From positions 1,612,001-1,676,000 of the forward strand of contig JAYXKI010000009.1 of NCBI GenBank assembly GCA_037892935.1: 64,000 nucleotides of DNA, read 5' to 3'. The stretch is from Phlebopus portentosus (taxonomy: Eukaryota > Basidiomycota > Agaricomycetes > Boletales > Boletinellaceae). Shown here piece after piece: positions 22,526-33,796 of the stretch. Each line of letters begins with the position of its first letter. Within the stretch, counting starts at the first letter, position 1. A model generated the notes under the pieces. The model did not search any database. It was given only the letters and a program-made list of their open reading frames with translations, and was not told the origin of the DNA. The position numbers and the translations under genes are program-made.

Positions 22526-25184
22526 TCAGCATATTTCAAGTTCATACCTAAAGGCGCTTAGTAGAGATTTAGTTCCTAGAGGGTAGAGTTCGTACCTCGA
22601 TGTGCAGAAGGAAGGCATTGGAGTCGTGAAATCGTCAGGATTAATGTTCCACACTCCTGTGAGGTGTCTTTCCTCTCTGAATACATCTATCATCGAAGAT
22701 CCACGGACCCCCGTTTCTTTGTCTGAATCGGAGAATGAACTGTCGGGCGTTTCACCCTCCGAATTGTGCTCCAAGGAAGGAACATTTAAACCCTGGTAAA
22801 CGGACTCATCGCTGTCACAAAACGACAGATGATGTTGCGGCGCTAAGGTCTGCGACAGGGCAACTTCGATCTCGACAGCTGTATTCTTGCAAGTGTCGAA
22901 CACCAGCAAGAAGTTTTCGTGTATTCCCTCGAATACGTCCGTTCTGACTTCAGGAAGTTCCTTCTCGAACTTCTCGTAAGAAACAAACAGTATTCTGCGA
23001 AGAGCGTTGAGAAATCTCGTCATATCGCGAAGTTCATCGGGAACCCATGCAGTCTGTTCCTCGAAGACCGTCGGTGTCTGGAAAAATAGTGTGCGATCGG
23101 TAGGTGAGCCTGCAATGTGAAAAATCGCCTTCACTGCCAATAATCTGTAGTAATCCTGCTCTTCGTCTGATAGATCACGACACACGCGGTTGAAGAAAAG
23201 TACCCAGGTGGCGATCCACCATATCGATTCCAAGTCGTGAAGATCATTGTGGAAGAAAGGGAAAGAGAGTTTCTCTACTATCTCCTTCACCGATAGTCCC
23301 GCCCAACTCGAGAGCCGAGCCAAGAGTACGTCGTCATTGTCAGGAAGGTGATCGTAAACACGCCTTACGGCCTCGACAGAAGTAAAGTCGGGAGTACCCT
23401 TAGGAAAGGTAAGTAAAAATTTGGCTAGAAGCCAGTCAAAACCTACAGTTGGTAATTCTTTCGAGATGTCTGTGTTTCTTCGCTTAGCATACTCAAAATC
23501 GCCGATAAGGCCACGCCCATTGTATAAGTACAAATTTCCAGCACTAATGTCGCGATGGACCCAGCCGCAGCCATGTATCCATTTCATTACTACTCAGTCA
23601 TTCAGCGATGCGCGTCTCAGCGATACACAAAAGACTAACCTTTTGTACCGTCTTTCAGAACAGTGAAGGCTTCCGATAAAGTCCTGACCCTGTAAAGGTC
23701 CTGCGCAACCTCCTTAAATAGTACGCGATAATGTTTTCTTCGATAAACCTTCCGGCGATGCAGGCATCGAGGAAAAGGAGCCCTTAACTCGCGTCTACTC
23801 AATTGAGTATCTCCATTACTTGTCGCAAAATCGTCGATGCCAGTTGCTTTCTTAACTCTGATCTTGAATCTGTACTTCATAGAAGGTGTATACCCGCGCA
23901 TCATGATATCGGTTGTGTGATCATGTTCCCCATTTATCGGGACGAACCAATGCGCAACGGGCGTCAGTAAATGCGAAGCAGCTTCTCGCCTCACGCCCAC
24001 ACCGTATTTCTCCTGGATTTCCGCCAAGATTGTTCCTCGTATAATATGCTCGGGATCTCGGTCCTCGTCCAACCAAACGTCTTTCAAGACGTACGATACC
24101 TGCGATCGTACGTGCCTCACTGTCCAGACTCGCGTTGCATGACTAACAAGTGCATCGGTCGAAAAATCTGACAACATAGATTCTGTTTCGTACGTCTCGT
24201 TTGCAATCTTGATGCGATACACTCGTTCACCGCTGCTTCTAAAGAATGGACGCATGGTCGGATCCCAACCAAGCTCCTCTTTTGAGGCAAATGCAAATGA
24301 TAGGAAGACCCGAGTGAGAAGCTTTACGTCCTATGGCAACCAGTCAGACGGTTCATCAAAAATTCGGCTTCTACTCACCGTGGTGAAGTCAAACGTTTCG
24401 CTGACAACCGGAGTGGCACGAGAACAGAACCACAGCCGCATCTCTGTATTCTCGATCGTAATACCAAATGTGAATCTGCGGCATGGATCAAGCGTCATCG
24501 TCTGTTGTATGTTGAACATGAGCTTGCTAACGTTCTGTTGGCAGCACATTATGTGGCTAGGCATGGGCATAACAAGAGGTGCTTCCTTACCTCATTCTGT
24601 TCTCTACGATTCCTTGTCTTCTTGAATTCTGTGGTAAGTGCGATATCATACCACCACCGCATCTTCCTCTCCGGTTGTTCCGTGGATATATGCGCACGCT
24701 CTTCGGCTTCTCTGAGTATAAAGTATCCCCCCGGATGAATCCTGGCTTTCTGAGAGTTCGGTGATGCGTTGTGTGACAACAACAGAACAAAGGTAGGTTC
24801 CAGGCGAGCATCCGACGATGCAAACTCAATCGCCTTCCTAAAGATGTCTGAGATCGGCGCAAATACTAGTCCCTCCGTCCCAGAAGCACTTTCGGGAGCA
24901 ATCTCGAACGCTCTCCACCTATCCTCAGTCGTAATCTTTCCCGCGGTTCGCAAAGAAGAGACAACATTGTCGATATCGATTCCGTCGCGCAATGGTGGGA
25001 GCAAATTGTTCATAAACGATTCCAAGCTGATTTCCGGAATACTACAGCTCACGACTCCTCGCAAAATACTACGCTTCTCCTCAAGAGTCGCTTTAAAGTC
25101 ATCGTACGAACCGGAAGGGACAGGTTGAGCAGCTAGTGGTTTGTCGAAGCGTTTCTGCCGAGCTGATGACTCCGTCTTCAGCAT
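22526..25184 (-). CDS. FunK1-type protein kinase-like, copy E
   Basis: Five exons (24591-25184, 24379-24534, 23640-24330, 23447-23589, 22526-23398) give 818 aa. Motifs in order: YDDFKATLEEKRSILRGVVS, ISLESFMNNLLPPLRDGIDI, GGYFILREAEERAHI, RWWYDIALTTEFKK, NVSKLMFNIQQTMTLDPCRR, YVLKDVWLDEDRDPEHII, RKHYRVLFKEVAQDL, the catalytic loop HRDISAGN, GLIGDFEYAKR, and FFHNDLHDLESIWWIATW. An in-frame ATG at 25373 would add 63 residues, but that segment contains the CRE-like motifs, so 25184 is chosen. At the C-terminus the frame reads on past the position where copy F stops (CVSR-stop in F, CTSRYELYPLG in E), so a stop codon seems to have been lost or a last intron missed. Copy E faces copy F head-to-head. 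Confidence 0.87.
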
Positions 25185-25280
25185 TTCTAATCCAAGGGTA
25201 TGTACTCTAGTCAAGTGGCCGAGGCAAGTGGTGCTGTCCTGGTGGGCAAGAACTTGAAGGTGGCTCCGCTGAAACTGAAC

Positions 25281-25339
25281 CGTACGTGACGTCACGAGTT
25301 GGCTCACGTCACTAAGATCAGCTTGACTTGTCACGTGGC
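25281..25339 (-). promoter_or_regulatory. cluster of CRE-like motifs upstream of FunK1 copy E
   Basis: This cluster holds a palindromic CGTGACGTCACG (25285-25296) plus GTGACGTGAGC and CCACGTGAC half-site repeats within 60 bp, about 100-150 bp before the preferred start. TGACGTCA is the full ATF/CREB palindrome. Confidence 0.5.
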
Positions 25340-25477
25340 TGCGTGCATTGACCGCTTCGGTTCTTTCAGTCATGTGTGGTAATACTAATAGTTAGTATAT
25401 ATTTCTCTGTGAATGCTTTGAAGTCTCTTGTGCTTTCAATATCATAGTCACGGAATGCTCAGAACCTCCGCTTGCCC

Positions 25478-25780
25478 GTTTTTGAGTTCTTCTTTCACCA
25501 GAAGCGATACGCCTTTCTTCACAATCTCTCATTTTGCTTTTCGGAAGGTGTCTGCATATTTTAGGATTGCCGGTCCATGTGAATCACTGAGTAAGACGAC
25601 AATGTCTATATATCAAAGGATCGTTCAACTTTAATTCTCACTAAGACCTAACTTTGTCCTTGAGTGCCTCACTAGTGGATGGCATTCCCCGGATCCTTGC
25701 AGGTAAGCTTGTCCGCAATGTATTCTAATGCGAGGACACAAAATCGTCTACAAGAGACGATTCTACCTTCTGGAACTAAT
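25478..25780 (+). repeat. 0.3-kb dispersed repeat, copy 1
   Basis: This stretch resembles 30778-31105 on the same strand. Shared runs include gagttcttctttcaccag/gagttcttcttccaccag, ttgtccttgagtgcctc, ccggatcc and tgtattctaatg.gaggac, with small indels between them. No coding content is evident. The two copies bracket FunK1 copies F and G. Confidence 0.6.
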
Positions 25781-26059
25781 GTTGCCCCCTTGAGCGAGCC
25801 TATCATAAATTCCGTACGTATTATCCTGAGTCACTCATCAGTCAATACCATATTCCGCAAAATACCCTGTGCTCAATGTATACCCGATGAAGAATATGTC
25901 CGGCCTGAAGATCACGACTCGCTTCGAACTCTAAGCATTCAATTCCGGTGTCAAGTATGAGGGTGTAATGGGACTGTTCCGTGCTTCCTCGTAGGAGACC
26001 TCGCGATGGAGGAGGTCATCATGCACTTCAGATGCACCGGGACAGATACGCCGAATGTT

Positions 26060-26290
26060 GTGACATAATGAGTCCTTCCTTCATTTTTCAAGGCAGCTAC
26101 AACACTCTCAACATCAACTCTGTCATGCAGTAGTGGAATTAAGTAGCTTAAAATTTGAGCCAACATCAGCTACCGGAATGCTGCAGCTCACTTCCACCTG
26201 GTGGCTGCTAAGCATTTCTTCGAGCGTAGCTTTGAACTCGGAGTCGTACGAGCCTCGGCGGAGGAAGGTTTGGAGGCCGGGCGATCCCTC
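26060..26290 (-). pseudogene. FunK1 N-terminal remnant related to copy C
   Basis: Read on the minus strand, this encodes SYLIPLLHDRVDVESVVAAL, and nearby a VEVSCSIPVA-like stretch. At the DNA level it follows 17075-17250 of copy C (for example the shared gggatgctgcagctcacttcc-like run). Frame is broken near 26160. It sits between the head-to-head copies E and F. Confidence 0.6.
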
Positions 26291-26418
26291 AGGTGGCAAT
26301 GTTCAATAGATGGCTACGAGACCGATAGCATAGAGAGTGAAAGAGCATCAGTTGTGACGATCCGGAGAGTTGGATCCAGCATGGATTTGAGCAGAGAAGG
26401 TCGAGACGAGGCCAACGG

Positions 26419-26432
26419 CACGTGATGTGATG
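26419..26432 (+). promoter_or_regulatory. CRE-like motif upstream of FunK1 copy F
   Basis: Reads CACGTGATGTGATG, about 25 bp before the ATG at 26455, in the same gene-relative orientation as the copy C element. It lies inside an imperfect palindrome, ACGGCACGTG...TGTGCCGTG. Confidence 0.5.
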
Positions 26433-26454
26433 TGCCGTGTTGGAGCCACTTCCA

Positions 26455-29121
26455 ATGTCTTCCAACCTGTTTACTCCCTACACCAAACCGATGTTCATGA
26501 TGAACGGGATTCGGTCACCAGACAGCTCTGCGATGCTGGAGGCTAGAGCAATCCACTCAGTATCGGTGCCCGCGGATTCGCCTTCTAATGTCCCCATCGA
26601 AACCCATGAGTACTTCCAGGCGACCCTAGAAGAGATGCATTGCAACCTGCGAGGAGACGTGAGCTGCAATATTCCGCAACTTAAACTCGATTCGTTTGTG
26701 AACAACCTGATTCCACCGCTCAAGAATGGAATCGATGTTGACGGTATAATAGACTCTTTGGAACGCGAAGGTTCAGTCATCGCCGGCGGTTGGAATGCGT
26801 TTGCAATCGCTCCGGCAAGGCGACGAGAGTCAGAGGGAATTGTATTTGCACCTCTCGCAGAGATATTCAAGAGTATAATTGATCTTGCCTCGTTGCAAAC
26901 TGGCCTACAACCAACTTTTGTCTTGTCCCTACCACGACGTCCTCCGCAAAAAGCCCATGGAGGAAGATCTCATCCGGATAGCTACCTCATTTTACGCGAA
27001 GCCGAGGAACGAGCACAACGCGCAGAGGATAAGCGGGACAAAGCTCGATGGTGGTACGACATTGCTTTTACCATGGAGTTCAAAAAGAAAGCGAGTCTCA
27101 AGGATCGCAACGAGGTAAGATGACATCTTAAGTCGAAGTTTACCGTCTGAATGATTGTCTGTAGAATGTTAGCAAGCTCATGTTCAACATACAACAGACG
27201 ATGGCCCTTGATCCATCTCGGAGATTCTCATTTGGGATTACTATAGAGAATACGTCGATGAGGTTATGGTTCTGTTCTCGTGCCACTCCCGTCGTGAGTG
27301 AAGAGTTCAAATTTACAACGGTATGTTATCGAGTATGTTTCGACGGCATCGTTCTGATCTGCTTGCGTAGGACGCTAGACTGGTCACGCACATCTTCCTG
27401 TCACTTGCGTTCGCATCAAAGGAGGAACTTGGTTGGGACCCGACTATTCGGCATGTTTTGAGGGACCACGGTGAACATGTATACCACATCGACGTTTGCG
27501 GCCAAACTTATGAAACAGAGCAACTACTTTCGGACTTCTCCTCCGATGCGCTCGTTAGCCATGCGACGAGAGTGTGGACTGTCAGACACCTTGGATCAGG
27601 TGCATCTTGCGTGCTGAAGGACGTTTGGATTGACGAAAGCCAGCAACCGGAGCATGATGTCCGTGAAACGATTCTGCACGATGTTGAGGAGAAGTTTGGA
27701 CATGAGGCAAGGCAAGAAATGGCCATGCATCTCCTTACCCCTGTAGCACACTGGCTCGTTACTGTCGACGGAAAGGAGGATGACACGACGACGGTCATGA
27801 TGCGCGGTTTTACACCGTCGATGAAACAAAGATTCAAGATCAGAGTGAAGAAGGCAAGGTATGCGAACCTTGAGGCTCACACTGAATCGTCTACATCAAG
27901 TGACGCAAGGTGCCGGCGAGAGTTGAGAGCTCCTTTCCCTCGGTGTCTTCACCGGAGAAAGGTATACCAAAGGAAGCATTATCGGATTGTCTTCAAGGAG
28001 GTTGCCCTGGACATATATAAGGTAAAGAAATTGACGGACGTTTTCTCAGTGCTGAGAGATGGTGCGAAAGGTATGTATACACGCTCCATCTAGCCATGAC
28101 GTGTTTAACTCGTAGTTCGAGTAGTACTGAAATGGATACATGGATGCGGCTGGGTTCACCGGGATATCAGCCCGGGCAACTTGTATTTGTATGACGGGCG
28201 GGGCATCCTTGGAGACTTTGAATATGCAAAACGTAGAGGGGCTGACGTTGCAAATGAACTGATAACCGTGAGTTCAGCCTCCCTGTCAGTATCCAGCTTT
28301 TATTTAACTCTTTGAAGGGTACTCGCGGATTCATAGCCAGTGAAGCTGCCGTGCGTACGTACAAACATTTGTCCGACAAACAAGACAAGGAACTAGTTGC
28401 TCTGCTCTTCGCGGAACTGGAAGGGAACGCTCGAAAGCTTGTTCCCGAACTGAAATGCGATCTTGGCCCGCCTTTCTTCCATAATGATCTGCACGATCTG
28501 GAGTCATTGTGGTGGATCGCCATCTGGGAACTTTTCGTTTACCGCGGATATTCGGAATTATGCAGATCTCTAAACGTGGAAGAAGATAACACTAGGAAAT
28601 CGGCAGCGCGTGCGCTTTTTCAAAATTCCGAATTATTCGGAGATCGCACGCTCTTTCTGCAAAACATCTGGGTTTATGAGGAAAGAACGTCGTGGATGCC
28701 AGTTATGTTCGGAGATATTCATCGGTTTCTCAACGCCCTCCGAGCCTTACTCTTGGCCAAATACAAAAAATTTGAGGAAGAGTTCCCCGAGGTCAAACCA
28801 GATATGATTGAAGGGACGCATGACAGTCTGTCGTGGCTCTTCGAGGCTTGCAGGACGTCGGCCGATAAGATCGAGGCGACCCTCAGGACGTCTGAATCGC
28901 CTTTAATGGACCAGGATGACTGCCTTAGGAGCGATACGACATTGCCATCTTTGGAGCAAAATTCGGACAATGAGACATCCGAGAGCTCATCCTCCGACAT
29001 TGATGTGGAGTTTCACTATTTGGCGTCTTCTATCGAGGTGACAGGGCCTTCTCCAAGAAAACGGGAGTCAGACATCGATGAATGTTTCGGGCCTTTGCCT
29101 TCACTATGCGTCTCGAGGTGA
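26455..29121 (+). CDS. FunK1-type protein kinase-like, copy F
   Basis: Five exons (26455-27114, 27165-27320, 27371-28070, 28125-28267, 28318-29121) give 820 aa; all junctions are GT-AG. This is the best-preserved copy and the only complete one on the plus strand. Order: YFQATLEEMHCNLRGDVSC, LDSFVNNLIPPLKNGIDVDG, DSYLILREAEERAQR, RWWYDIAFTMEFKKKA, NVSKLMFNIQQTMALDPSRR, FCSRATPVVSEEF, the candidate ATP-lysine in CVLKDVWIDE, RKHYRIVFKEVALDI, the catalytic loop HRDISPGN at about 517-524, GILGDFEYAKR in the DFG position, FFHNDLHDLESLWWIAIWEL, then an acidic Ser-rich tail (SSSDIDVEF). By family knowledge, FunK1 proteins are fungal-specific kinase-like proteins. Substrate and role are unknown, and loss of a canonical DFG makes catalysis uncertain. 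Confidence 0.9.
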
Positions 29122-29785
29122 GGTTAGATAACTGTTCCAAGGGATACCCTCATTAATCTCACTCCTATCAAGATATGATCTTGAAATATGCTGACGTAGC
29201 GCGTCAGTGTGTAATTGACTGTGCACTAATCCGCACTATTCTGCTATGTTTGATCATAAATCAAAGTGCTTGTATGTAATGTGAAAAGAGCATTTGTTTG
29301 CACAACTTTCGTAAAAATGTGAACGACTTCTTTAAAGCTCTGTTGCATCAATGCACTTACGCATGTTTCTATCTTTGGTGACATATGCATGATGTACAAG
29401 GTTCAGTAGGCGGCTCAACGATTGCTGTGCATACCGTTAGTGAAAGGGGAAAGTAGTTCCTCAATCAAAATAGAAATGAGCGCGTTTGTGCATCCTCCAA
29501 AATGAAGGTGAGTATCGTTCCAATAAAGACGCAACATGCAGCCTATCATGACTGACCAAACATGTCTTGTAATTCGCGACGTCCGATAATGGAGGTTTTT
29601 CCCTATAAAATCCCTCCACCTCTTGCTGTGAGTCAGACCAAGACTTGTTTTGTTTTTGTTTGGAGAAACAGAACACTTTATGGCGATACGTATTAGTCAG
29701 CACCAAATTTGGGTACAAGACGTGACCTAATACATTTATAGTTTTGAGCCACGATCCACGATTTCATTGTTCTTGCTCTACTACG
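29122..29785. promoter_or_regulatory. spacer with TATA-like box before FunK1 fragment G
   Basis: The left part is the copy F 3' region. A TATAAAA at about 29603-29610 lies 175 bp before the fragment G ATG. No other gene is recognised. Confidence 0.4.
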
Positions 29786-30136
29786 ATGAACTCTCTCATG
29801 GGATCTCGTTCAGAAGATGGTCTTGGCCCTGTCGATGACTATCACACGCCAGTGCACGATTTTTTTCGCCCAAAAACACCGATAAATACGAAAACTGCTC
29901 ACCTCAACGATCCGACTTCCCCGCCCATGCATCATTCCACCTCGGAGAATAAGTACTTGAGTGGAATTCCTGACAACATGCGTGACTGCACATTGAAGGA
30001 TTCGGGTTATTCTGTCGTCGAAATTGATGTGGATTCGTTTGTCAATAATCTACTTCCTCCGCTGAAAGATGGGATCGATATAGAGAAGGTCGTAAATTCC
30101 ATGAAAGACGAAGGTCTCATCACTGAGAGGCTCTGA
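29786..30136 (+). pseudogene. FunK1 copy G, truncated to the N-terminal region
   Basis: About 117 codons, of the A/D type: YLSGIPDNMRDCTLKDSGYS, then VEIDVDSFVNNLLPPLKDGI and VVNSMKDEGLITERL, followed by a stop. The long copies continue for about 700 residues here. The following 500 bp show no kinase-like sequence on either strand. It could be a short expressed N-terminal module, as with copy A, but a truncated copy is the simpler view. Confidence 0.7.
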
Positions 30137-30777
30137 ATGAAGCTCTCAGTAATGTGCACCTTGACGACAATGGTGCTGAGCAGCCATTGCTTTTGCATTT
30201 AGAAAGGCGAATAACCATTTAGTTGCAGGAAGACAGATGCGATCTTAGTTCGGACCCGGAGTGGGATAAAGGTGCATTTGCAGGGCGTTGCACCATTCAG
30301 TAATCTGCAGGAACTATTGCTGGTATGACACCTTAGCTGATCCGCTCGAATGTTTGTGGACTTATATGGATGGATTTCGAAAATGGTATGATTTTATTCC
30401 GCAGAATCTGCTTGAAGATCAGTAAGAAGTATGTTCTGTTGTGGATGTGACTTGTCGACCAATGAGACATTGGTTAGTGTTCCGCTCCCAAGATTGGCTA
30501 GGTCATAGGTCAAGCTTCGGCTGAGGTAGCACACTCGCTTTGATCTTATCCTTATCGTGTGAGATTGAACGATGATTTTAAGCCTCTAGCAGACTTGCAG
30601 CTCCTCCTGAATTGTTATCGCATCGTTTTTCCTTCTTTACGATGCTTCTGGGAGCACTTTCACAGGTGCTCGACTTTACCATATTTAGCGCACCCTTTGT
30701 GTATGATCGAGCACGAGATAACGACTTACTTCTGAAAGCAAAGTACGCGAATTCAACCATGGTGAACTCCGTTTGTC
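30137..30777. other. intergenic, no gene recognised
   Basis: No coding region can be supported. The stretch lies between fragment G and the second copy of the 0.3-kb repeat. Confidence 0.45.
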
Positions 30778-31105
30778 TGTTTCGAGTTCTTCTTCCACCA
30801 GAGGTGATGTGCCTTTCTTCTCAATCTCACACTCAGATTGAGTTTGGTCTTCGGAAGATGCCTGCATATCATATCTTTTGTCGTCGGTCAATGGGAACCA
30901 CTGAGCAAGACGTCGAGGTGTACTGTACGTATATCAACGGATCGTTCATCTTCGATTCTCACTGAGATTTACTTTGTCCTTGAGTGCCTCGCTGGCTACT
31001 GGCATTTTATCCGGATCCCTGGAGGTAAGCCTCTCTACAAAGCCATGTATTCTAATGTGAGGACTCAACTCTATAAGAGACGGTTCTAATTTCTGGACTT
31101 ATGTA
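30778..31105 (+). repeat. 0.3-kb dispersed repeat, copy 2
   Basis: Second copy of the repeat at 25478-25780, same strand, clearly diverged. It closes the FunK1 array on the right. The following 570 bp, up to the ferric reductase stop, show nothing recognisable. Confidence 0.6.
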
Positions 31106-31675
31106 TGGTATATTTGCTCTCTCTCTGGAGGCAACGTATTCTCAAGACCAAACCGACTTGACAACGGAAAATAGACATACTTCAAATCGTAGTGAATGGC
31201 ACCCATAACTCACCTTGCCCAATGAATATAAACCGATTGCATGTTTCTTTCTCGGTTTTCCATTGCTGACCTTTGAGGTCCACACGCTTAGCACAGAGGG
31301 GTGAACCGTAGGGTTCCCACTTCCCCCTGTTTTCCGACGTCGCCAAATCGTATGTTGGTTGGTAGCTGGTGAGTTTGTATATCGGTGCTGCCATGTGCGC
31401 ATTCAGAGCTTCAGCGCCAGACTTACATGAGCGAGTTGTGTTGTGTTGCAAAGTGCGACGTATAGAAGCTGTAAGAAAATGTGAAATGTGCCTCACTTAG
31501 TGCCGGACGATGTATGTATTTATTATTTACGTCAATTCAGACAGACGACGCTGTGACCGAACCCTTACAGCTACAATGCTGATGAACGATTAGGCCTCAT
31601 CATGAAGAGTACGTGCGCTGGGATCAAGGACACTTGTCAGCGAGTAAACGGAGACCATGATGTCGAGTCTATAGA

Positions 31676-33796
31676 TTACAAAAAGAACGCTTCAGTATGA
31701 GAGTCTATTCGTCGTCTTGGGTTGCGAAGCGCGAGACGAGCTGCGGAGTTCTTCGTTTCATTCGTCAAGCTCTCGGGACCTGCGGCGCAGATCGCTAGAC
31801 TGTCCCAATCTCGCCCGGATGAAACTAAGTCGGTGTCTGGGTTTGGGGCGTCTGCTGCCCCGCCAGTCGAGGCGAAGTCGTCAATGGTTTCTCGGATAGT
31901 TGGTCTTGCGAATATGATGTCGCACTTAGGAAATGGGTTATCGGATGTTTCTTCGTCCGATGGAGATGCGCGAGTCACATAAATGGTGACGTGGAGATCA
32001 AGTGTTGAGTCCGAGGCGGATGTACGTGAGACGATGGTGGAAAGGAGAGGTGATACCCAGTGAAGCGCACCAAGAGAACGGATACACCAAGTGAATTCTA
32101 CTCGTCGCGTCACTTCTCCGTTACGGCGTCCTAATCTGAGGCAGCGTCCAACGAGGTCATCGAGTAGGCCGAGTGTGAAGGTGATGCCTGATCCTCCTGC
32201 CACGAAAAGAACGTGCTCAAAGGTGCCAAGGTCGATAGAGCAGCCGCCGTATGGACCGTCCAGCATCACTTGGACTGACGTTCCATGATCTGCTGAAGCC
32301 CAGTCTGGAGATTTTGATAGGAGCGCTTCAGATGCATTCTCGGATTTTGACATGATGGGAAGTTCAGAAAGGTGTATACTCTGGCCGTCTTCGGCCATAG
32401 CTTCGGAAATGACAGAAATTTTGGAAGATTTTGATGGAGAAAGAGTCTCCTCGTCCGCATCGCCCACTGACAAAGCGTTACGTCTGCGTGTACAAGCGTT
32501 GAGTGCCCGACTCCAGTCTCCGTTCACTCTCGCTCCAAGGATAAGTTCTTGTTCAAAGCCAGCATCTTCAAGGCACGTAGTCGTTTGTGGTGCATTCATG
32601 ATCGTAAGCGCATGGCTCTCGAACATCCGATACGGGAAGAAAACGCGTAGTCGTACGTGCTGGCCGACAGTCCATCCCGACGCGCAGTCTTGTATTCGGA
32701 GAATGGTCATCTGGGTATCGGGCGAAATGAGAGTTGCAGTTCTTATTCGCATGCGGAAGAGGCGAAGTAGAAGATCGAAGCCCCACAATGCGAGGGAAGG
32801 GTAAAGGTAAGGAATCGTATGTCTTGTGTGATATCGCATGGCGATGGCGAATGCTGGTACGGAAAGGAGGCTGTTGGTGTGATTAGTTCATAACAATCTG
32901 CGGTTAAGGGAGATTGTACTCGCTGTATCACGCGGAATACCTGAAATACGCGTGCACGAACAGGTCTCACAGAGGTGAGACCAAGGATACATAGGAGGGT
33001 GAAAGCGATGATTCCGGTCACATCCTTTCTTTTCCTGATAATTGGCAAGCCATATGCGATATGATTTCGCATCCAGAGAAATCCGTGAACGGCCGCTGCA
33101 AGGATTGCGACACGGGAACACCAGCGATGTAGAAAATTTAGTTTTTCGTACCCAGACCCGAGGAGTATGGCAAGAGGTGAGTTCTTCATTGCGAGAAGGA
33201 AGATCGGGGGCAGTTGAGCGACGGCGATGAAGCCCGGACGATTTGGGTTTTCGATCAGCTCTGCTCTCAGAGTAAAGCAGGCGATAACGAGAACGAAGTA
33301 GCCAAGTATGAGAATAACTTCCAAAGAATTCAGATACGCGCAGATTGAGAATGGGACGACGTATCCTCACTTTGACCGATATCTAGCTTGAGGAATGATA
33401 TTGTCCATATTGCAGAAGCCTTCAACAATGAAATCAAGTTATTCGCCTTCCGTGGCTTATTCTCCTTTGAATGCGATGTCGACGCTTCTCTTCCAGCATC
33501 AACAGGCTCGTATGCGTTGATGCTCTTACTTAACCCTACCAGCGCATCGCGCACGCGTCCTATTTGCAATGAACGAACAAAGCTCGGAAGTGCTAAAAGA
33601 ATGAAGAATAGAGACACGGAGAGCCATGTGATAGTGAATCTGCGCTGGTAAATTGGATCTATTTTGTGCGAACTGTACAAAAAAAAGGCATGTGAGAAAT
33701 ATACGTGGGCCAAGAGATAATGATAAGATAAGCCTCAATCCCGACGTACTTGTAAAATTGGAACTCGGGCGGGACACTAGGTGGAACATCAGTCAT
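31676..33796 (-). CDS. Ferric-chelate reductase-like transmembrane flavocytochrome (FRE family)
   Basis: Four exons (33750-33796, 33371-33672, 32924-33317, 31676-32870) give 645 aa. It would move electrons from NADPH through FAD and two hemes across the plasma membrane to reduce extracellular metal. Visible are N-terminal membrane segments (TWLSVSLFFILLALPSFV, YFVLVIACF), the ferric-reductase core PPIFLLAMKNSPLAILLGSG with FLHRWCSRVAILAAAVHGF (first heme His pair), SVRPVRARVFQVFRVIH with YHTRH (second pair), the FAD region HVRLRVFFPYRMFESHALTI, and NADPH-binding DGPYGG and VLFVAGGSGITFTLGLL. The third intron appears to be GC-AG (32871-32923, donor gcgagt). Only this splice keeps frame and creates the expected heme His. 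The start at 33796 is preferred over an in-frame upstream Met at 33874. Confidence 0.88.
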
